From: JBHHZI01 sp046757965
Lineage (GTDB): Bacteria; Acidobacteriota; Polarisedimenticolia; SMYD01
Length of the DNA: 6,258 nucleotides
Direction: 5' to 3'
NCBI GenBank assembly: GCA_046757965.1
Contig: JBHHZI010000175.1
Coordinates: 1 to 6,258, forward strand
Of this stretch, positions 1 through 3,839 are shown one piece after another. Under the pieces are notes generated by a model that did no database searches, was not told where the DNA came from, and worked only from the letters and a program-made list of their open reading frames with translations. The position numbers and the translations under genes are program-made. Each line of letters begins with the position of its first letter. The stretch's first letter is position 1.

Positions 1-310
1 AGCGGACACGGCGCGGATCATCCAGATCTACCTCGCCCAGAGGCGCTGCCTGCGGCCGAAGGGACGTCGTTTCTCGCTCTCGGCGTTCATGCGCCGGGGC
101 TACTTCAGGGATGCGTTGCGACTGTTTCGTCTCCACGTCATCACCACGGGCATCCCCACCGATGTTCTGGATGCCTGGCGACAGCGTCTCGAGGACGCGC
201 CGGAAGTCTCGTCGCCGGCGCCGGGAGGTGACGGGGCCGGGCGGACAGGCTCCCGCGGCCGGCACCGCCGCCGCCGGCGCCGCCGCAAACGCGCCGGACG
301 GTCCGCCTGA
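1..310 (+). CDS. pcnB: Poly(A) polymerase I, C-terminal fragment (5' end outside window)
   Basis: The reading frame is open from base 2 and ends at TGA 308-310, leaving about 102 C-terminal residues. The start and the catalytic nucleotidyltransferase domain lie upstream of the window. The fragment begins ADTARIIQIYLAQRR, continues with KGRRFSLSAFMRRGYFRDALRLFRLH, and ends in a very basic tail (RHRRRRRRRKRAGR). This matches the layout of the C-terminal Arg-rich region of bacterial poly(A) polymerase I, where an RI..I...Q.R motif is followed by a helix of the type 'F R.A..L..L' and then an Arg/Lys tail. The family adds 3' poly(A) tails to RNA and so promotes exonucleolytic decay; the basic tail is thought to bind RNA. 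The related CCA-adding enzymes generally lack this tail, which favours PcnB. The ATG at 89 is internal, not the start. Because the catalytic part is not visible, the assignment rests on this C-terminal match. Confidence 0.8.
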   Translation, partial: ADTARIIQIYLAQRRCLRPKGRRFSLSAFMRRGYFRDALRLFRLHVITTGIPTDVLDAWRQRLEDAPEVSSPAPGGDGAGRTGSRGRHRRRRRRRKRAGRSA

Positions 311-335
311 GCGCCGCATGGCCGGTTGCCTCGAG

Positions 336-364
336 TTGACGCTCCGGGGACGCCGTGGTAGCTT
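336..364 (+). promoter_or_regulatory. Candidate sigma70-type promoter for tRNA-Leu (and possibly tig)
   Basis: TTGACG at 336-341 matches the -35 consensus at 5 of 6 positions. A 17-bp spacer follows, then TAGCTT at 359-364, which matches TATAAT at only 3 of 6. The bases TGG just before it supply an extended -10 (TGn) motif that could compensate. Transcription would start near 371 and leave a leader of about 50 nt ahead of the mature tRNA 5' end at 421, to be removed by RNase P. This is the only well-placed promoter I see in the 110 bp between pcnB and the tRNA. No convincing pcnB terminator is visible there. Confidence 0.45.
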
Positions 365-420
365 TTCTCGCCTGCTGCTCGACCCATGCGCTGGAGACTG
401 CCCTCCTGCCTCTTCGTGAT

Positions 421-506
421 GCGAAAGTGGCGGAACTGGTAGACGCGCTGGATTTAGGATCCAGTGGGTGACCCCCGTGGGGGTTCGAATCCCCCCTTTC
501 GCACCA
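421..506 (+). tRNA. tRNA-Leu (anticodon UAG), CCA encoded
   Basis: The full cloverleaf can be folded by eye. The acceptor stem GCGAAAG (421-427) pairs with CTTTCGC (496-502), followed by discriminator A503 and an encoded CCA (504-506). The D stem is GCG 430-432 with CGC 444-446, and the D loop carries the conserved GG (438-439). The anticodon stem 448-452 pairs with 460-464 around a 7-base loop, TTTAGGA (453-459), with anticodon TAG at 455-457. A long class II variable arm (465-478) has a GGG/CCC stem (466-468 with 472-474). The T stem GGGGG (479-483) pairs with CCCCC (491-495) around TTCGAAT. The long variable arm plus A73 are leucine-tRNA traits. Anticodon UAG reads CUA and, by wobble, other CUN codons. 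The tRNA ends 34 nt before the tig start with no hairpin/T-run between them. Confidence 0.98.
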
Positions 507-540
507 GCCGCTTCCCGATGCCCTCTTCCGGATATCTCCC

Positions 541-1854
541 GTGAGCCATTCCGAGACTCTTCCTCAGCACCAGATCGCCAGGGATGGTGCGTGCGGCCGC
601 CGTCTGGAGGTCCAGATCCCGTCGGTCGAGGTGGAGACGGAGATCGCGAGCGCCGTGCAGAGGGTTGCACGCAAGGTCCGCCTCCCTGGTTTTCGCAAGG
701 GGAGGGTTCCGGCTCGACTGATCCGCCAGCGGTACGCCCGGGATGTGGAGGCGGAGGCGGTGGAGACCCTGGCGGGGAGGCATGTGGCGGCCATTCTGGA
801 ATCCGAAGGGCTTCACCCGGTGGCATCCCCGGTCCTGGACAAGCACACCTACCGGCAGGGGGGCGCGCTCGAACTGACCGTCCGGTTCGACGTCGAGCCC
901 AGCTTCGAACTCGGCGAGTACAGGAATCTGCCGGCCACGCGTCCGGCGAGTGACGTCTCGGAGACCGAGGTCGACGAGGCGGTGGAATCGATCCGACACG
1001 GCATGGCCCGGGTGCGGAGTATCGAGGGCCGCCCGGCAGCCGAAGGTGATGACGTCAGCGTCAATCTCGTGGGCTCACACCTCGAGGGCGCCGATACGGG
1101 GAAGCGCTTCGAGCGCCAGGATGTCTCGCTGATCGTGGGCACGGAAGATGTGCATCCTGACCTGTCCGGCGCGCTCGCCGGCGCGCGGGTCGGGGAAGAA
1201 AGAGAGGTCACGATCCGTTACCCGGATGAGTACCGAACACCGGCTCTGGCGGGTCGCACGATTCGCTACGAGCTTCAGGTGGCCGCCATCCGGGAGCGCG
1301 AGCTCCCGGAGCTGGGAGACGACATGGCCCAGGAGGCAGGGGACTTCGCCACTCTCGACGAGCTCAGGGCCCATGTGCGGAACGACCTCGAACATCGCAA
1401 GACGTCCTGGGCCGACAAGAGGGTTCGTGACATGATCGTTGGCGGGCTGCTCGATCGCAACCGCTTCGAGGTTCCCCGGTCCCTGGTCGAGCAGGGAACG
1501 CGCCGACGTCTCGAATCCCTGGCGCGGGAGATGGCGGCGCGAGGGCTGGACCCGGAGAAGACAGGGATCGACTGGCGGGAGGAATGGGACCGGCAGGCCG
1601 GCCAGGTGGAGAAAGATCTCCGGACGTCTCGAATTCTGGATGCCATCGCGGATGCCGAGGCCATCGACATCGATGATGCCCAGCTGACCGGAGTGATCGA
1701 TGCCGAGGCGAGACGCACCCGCAAGACACCTCAGGCCGTTCAGGCGTCCTGGCACAAGGAGGGGCGCATCGAGGCCATGAAGCGTCACCTGAGGCGGGAA
1801 CGGGTCCTTGACTTTCTGGTCAGCGTTGGTCATATTCAAAAAGAAAGCGAGTAG
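541..1854 (+). CDS. tig: Trigger factor (ribosome-associated chaperone)
   Basis: The gene encodes 437 residues (E. coli has 432). Trigger factor docks near the ribosomal exit tunnel and shields nascent chains in the cytoplasm. The N-terminal ribosome-binding domain (about 1-125) contains the signature loop GFRKGRVP (50-57), with the Phe-Arg-Lys that contacts ribosomal protein uL23. An FKBP-like domain spans about 168-253 and leads into the conserved 'ERELPEL' type linker (RERELPEL, 251-258). The rest is the helical substrate-cradling C-domain. The FKBP active site looks degenerate: the family 'IPGFE' segment reads HPDLS (205-209) and the E. coli Phe233 position is Tyr243. The start is GTG 541. 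No in-frame ATG lies upstream, and later starts would cut into the conserved 'CGRRLEVQIP' strand. There is no obvious Shine-Dalgarno, the nearest purine-containing stretch being CCGGA at 528-532. tig is first in an operon with clpP, only 6 nt downstream. Confidence 0.96.
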   Translation: MSHSETLPQHQIARDGACGRRLEVQIPSVEVETEIASAVQRVARKVRLPGFRKGRVPARLIRQRYARDVEAEAVETLAGRHVAAILESEGLHPVASPVLDKHTYRQGGALELTVRFDVEPSFELGEYRNLPATRPASDVSETEVDEAVESIRHGMARVRSIEGRPAAEGDDVSVNLVGSHLEGADTGKRFERQDVSLIVGTEDVHPDLSGALAGARVGEEREVTIRYPDEYRTPALAGRTIRYELQVAAIRERELPELGDDMAQEAGDFATLDELRAHVRNDLEHRKTSWADKRVRDMIVGGLLDRNRFEVPRSLVEQGTRRRLESLAREMAARGLDPEKTGIDWREEWDRQAGQVEKDLRTSRILDAIADAEAIDIDDAQLTGVIDAEARRTRKTPQAVQASWHKEGRIEAMKRHLRRERVLDFLVSVGHIQKESE

Positions 1855-1860
1855 CTGCAA

Positions 1861-2448
1861 ATGCCACTGATTCCAATGGTTGTGGAGCAGTCGAGCCGCG
1901 GTGAGCGGGCCTACGACATCTACTCGCGGCTGTTGAAGGACAGCATCATCTTCGTCGGCTCGCCCATCGACGACAACATCGCCAATCTGGTCATCGCTCA
2001 GCTCCTGTTTCTCGAATCCGAGGATCCGGAGCGTGATATCCATCTCTACATCAACAGTCCCGGGGGTCAGATCACGGCGGGGCTGGCCATTTACGACACC
2101 ATGCAGTTTGTCCGGCCGGACATCTCGACGATCTGTATCGGCCAGGCGGCCAGCATGGCGGCGGTTCTCCTGGCCGCGGGAACGAAGGGCAAGCGATACG
2201 CCCTGCCCAAGTCTAGGATTCTCATTCATCAGCCCCTCGGCAGTTTCTCCGGCCAGGCCACGGATATCGACATCCAGGCCAAGGAGATTCTCAGGATGAA
2301 GGAGATGCTCAACGGGATCCTGGTGAAGCACACCGGTCAGACAGCGGAGCAGATCGAGACCGACACCGAGCGCGACTTCATCATGGGGGCCACAACATCA
2401 CTGGAATACGGCATCATCGATCAGGTCATCACCAAACGAGAGAAGTGA
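1861..2448 (+). CDS. clpP: ATP-dependent Clp protease proteolytic subunit ClpP
   Basis: The 195-residue serine peptidase (family S14) forms the double-heptamer degradation chamber used with ClpX or ClpA-type unfoldases. The catalytic triad is visible: Ser98 in GQAASMAA, His123 in ILIHQPLG and Asp172 in TDTERDFIM. The oligomerisation and substrate-binding segment LYINSPGGQITAG (62-74) is intact. The protein starts MPLIPMVVEQSSRGERAYDIYSRLL, so it begins almost exactly where the mature E. coli subunit does after self-processing. There is therefore little or no propeptide, and N-terminal maturation may be just Met removal. The ATG lies 6 nt after the tig stop, with only weak purine stretches in the tig 3' end (AAGAAAG, 1841-1847) as a possible ribosome site. 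Translation may depend on coupling to tig. clpX follows after 18 nt. Confidence 0.98.
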   Translation: MPLIPMVVEQSSRGERAYDIYSRLLKDSIIFVGSPIDDNIANLVIAQLLFLESEDPERDIHLYINSPGGQITAGLAIYDTMQFVRPDISTICIGQAASMAAVLLAAGTKGKRYALPKSRILIHQPLGSFSGQATDIDIQAKEILRMKEMLNGILVKHTGQTAEQIETDTERDFIMGATTSLEYGIIDQVITKREK

Positions 2449-2451
2449 CGC

Positions 2452-2456
2452 TGGAG
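2452..2456 (+). promoter_or_regulatory. Shine-Dalgarno of clpX
   Basis: TGGAG lies 10 nt before the clpX ATG (2467), inside the 18-nt clpP-clpX gap. It supports this ATG as the start. It is one of only two recognisable Shine-Dalgarno sites in the cluster; tig and clpP lack a good one. Confidence 0.65.
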
Positions 2457-2466
2457 ACGCGGGACG

Positions 2467-3705
2467 ATGGTTCGTAAAAAGAGCGACGGCGACGGGTTGC
2501 GGTGTTCCTTCTGCAACAAGAATCAGAGGGACGTCGAGAAACTGATCGCCGGACCCACCGTCTACATCTGCAACGAGTGCGTCGACATCTGTCTCGACAT
2601 CATCGCCGACGGACGCGAGGCCGAGGAGCCAAAGGGTGATCTCAAGCTGCCCAAACCGATCGAGATCAGCGCGCTGCTGGATGAGTACGTGGTCGGGCAG
2701 GAGAGCGCGAAGAAGAAACTCGCCGTGGCAGTCTACAATCATTACAAGCGCAACGAGTTCAGCAAGCGCAAGGGTGATGTCGAGATCCAGAAGAGCAACA
2801 TCCTGCTGATCGGTCCCACCGGCACCGGCAAGACTCTTCTGGCCCAGACCCTGGCGCGGATCCTCTCGGTCCCGTTCGCGATCGTCGATGCCACGACGCT
2901 CACCGAGGCCGGCTACGTCGGTGAAGATGTCGAGAACATCATCCTCAAGCTGCTTCAGGCGGCCGGGAGTGATGTCGAGAAATGTCAGCGGGGAATCATC
3001 TATATAGACGAGATCGACAAGATCTGCCGCAAGGGCGAGAATCCGTCGATCACACGGGATGTCTCCGGTGAGGGAGTGCAACAGGCGCTCCTCAAGATCC
3101 TGGAGGGGACCACGGCCAACGTCCCGCCGCAGGGCGGCCGGAAGCATCCCCACCAGGAATTCGTGCCGATCAACACCAACAACATTCTCTTCATCTGCGG
3201 TGGCGCATTTGTCGACCTGGACAAGATCGTCGAGCAGCGGATCGGCCGCAGCGGCATGGGATTCAAGGCCAATCTCAAGTCGTCTCGAACCCGGACATCA
3301 CCGGAGATTCTCTCGCGGATCCAGCCCGTGGACCTCATCCGGTACGGTCTGATCCCGGAGTTTGTCGGCCGGTTGCCCGTCAGTGCCACTCTCGAGGACC
3401 TCGGCCTGGATGCGCTCATTCGCGTGCTCACCGAACCACGGAACGCGCTGGTTCGCCAGTACCAGCGGATCTTCGAGTACGAGAATGTGAAGCTCCGGTT
3501 CACCGAGGATGCGCTCTCCGCCATCGCCGAGAAGGCCATCCAGCGCAAGGTCGGAGCGCGTGGGCTGCGGATGATTCTCGAGGAATTGATGCTCGAGATC
3601 ATGTACCAGCTCCCATCGAAGGACAACATCTCCGAGTGCATCATCACGAAGGAAGCTGTGGAGAACCAGCAGAACCCGTTGACCCTGATCGAAAAGGCCG
3701 GATAG
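2467..3705 (+). CDS. clpX: ATP-dependent Clp protease ATP-binding subunit ClpX
   Basis: This 412-residue AAA+ unfoldase (E. coli ClpX has 424) recognises tagged substrates such as ssrA-tagged chains, unfolds them and threads them into ClpP. The N-terminal C4 zinc-binding domain has Cys13/Cys16 and Cys35/Cys38 and binds adaptors. The AAA+ core shows Walker A GPTGTGKT (116-123), Walker B IIYIDE (177-182), pore-1 loop GYVG (149-152), pore-2 region RDVSGEGVQ (197-205), RKH loop (225-227), the Arg finger in PEFVGRLP (Arg302) and sensor-2 GARGLR (363-368). The loop that docks into ClpP, usually [LIV]-G-F, reads MGF (264-266). All catalytic residues are present, so an active enzyme is expected. It sits 18 nt after clpP, which makes co-transcription and partnership very likely. 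A GC hairpin follows the stop codon. Confidence 0.98.
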   Translation: MVRKKSDGDGLRCSFCNKNQRDVEKLIAGPTVYICNECVDICLDIIADGREAEEPKGDLKLPKPIEISALLDEYVVGQESAKKKLAVAVYNHYKRNEFSKRKGDVEIQKSNILLIGPTGTGKTLLAQTLARILSVPFAIVDATTLTEAGYVGEDVENIILKLLQAAGSDVEKCQRGIIYIDEIDKICRKGENPSITRDVSGEGVQQALLKILEGTTANVPPQGGRKHPHQEFVPINTNNILFICGGAFVDLDKIVEQRIGRSGMGFKANLKSSRTRTSPEILSRIQPVDLIRYGLIPEFVGRLPVSATLEDLGLDALIRVLTEPRNALVRQYQRIFEYENVKLRFTEDALSAIAEKAIQRKVGARGLRMILEELMLEIMYQLPSKDNISECIITKEAVENQQNPLTLIEKAG

Positions 3706-3732
3706 GAACCCCTCGATATCCCCACAGGCGGG

Positions 3733-3770
3733 CCCCGTCCGGCGCGGGGGATGCCCCGCGGAAATGTTCT
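3733..3770 (+). terminator. GC-rich hairpin after clpX, possible weak terminator or attenuator
   Basis: A perfect 7-bp all-GC stem is formed by CGCGGGG (3743-3749) and CCCCGCG (3754-3760) around the loop GATG. A poor T tract follows (TGTTCTT, 3765-3771), so it is at best a weak intrinsic terminator, or an mRNA 3'-end stabiliser for tig-clpP-clpX. An alternative stem uses the same CGGGG (3745-3749) paired with an upstream CCCCG (3733-3737), extendable by a T3738-G3744 wobble. The two stems exclude each other. The first is clearly the more stable on base-pair count. The hairpin could lower read-through into lon. No folding energy was computed. Confidence 0.45.
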
Positions 3771-3824
3771 TCCCCACACCCCATCAATCCGCCGCACCGT
3801 ACAAGTCCTCACGCACGTATACGC

Positions 3825-3830
3825 TATAAT
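3825..3830 (+). promoter_or_regulatory. Candidate -10 box for lon (TATAAT)
   Basis: A perfect TATAAT occurs in an AT-richer patch of otherwise GC-rich DNA, only 9 nt before the lon ATG. A perfect 8-bp palindrome, CGTATACG (3816-3823), lies just before it. No good -35 is seen at 16-18 bp spacing: the 17-bp position (3802-3807) reads CAAGTC, and there is no TGn extension. If it is used, transcription would start near 3836-3838 and give lon a leader of only a few nucleotides. It may instead be a chance match, or an activator-dependent site bound through the palindrome. Confidence 0.4.
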
Positions 3831-3835
3831 GAGGG
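3831..3835 (+). promoter_or_regulatory. Candidate Shine-Dalgarno of lon
   Basis: GAGGG lies 4 nt before the ATG at 3840, closer than ideal but usable. It supports this start for lon on transcripts that begin upstream, for example by read-through from clpX. It would be missing from a transcript starting just downstream of the TATAAT at 3825-3830. Confidence 0.5.
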
Positions 3836-3839
3836 TGAG

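Noticed and set aside
111..419. A 102-codon + strand frame overlapping the pcnB end
   Set aside because: It lies out of frame with the PcnB C-terminus and has low-complexity Arg/Ala/Gly content with no ribosome site.
468..953. A + strand frame starting inside the tRNA and overlapping tig
   Set aside because: It begins within the tRNA-Leu sequence and runs out of frame through tig.
1075..2331. A 418-codon minus-strand open frame spanning the tig-clpP junction
   Set aside because: It is antisense to two confidently identified genes and has no recognisable motif; it is a composition shadow.
3759..3788. A sigma32-like heat-shock promoter (CGGAAA ... CCCCATCA) before lon
   Set aside because: The -10-like part (3779-3786) is fair, but the -35-like part matches CTTGAA at only 3 of 6 positions, which is too weak to annotate.
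311..3839. CIRCE (HrcA) operators in the three upstream gaps
   Set aside because: No TTAGCACTC-type inverted repeat is visible before the tRNA, tig or lon.
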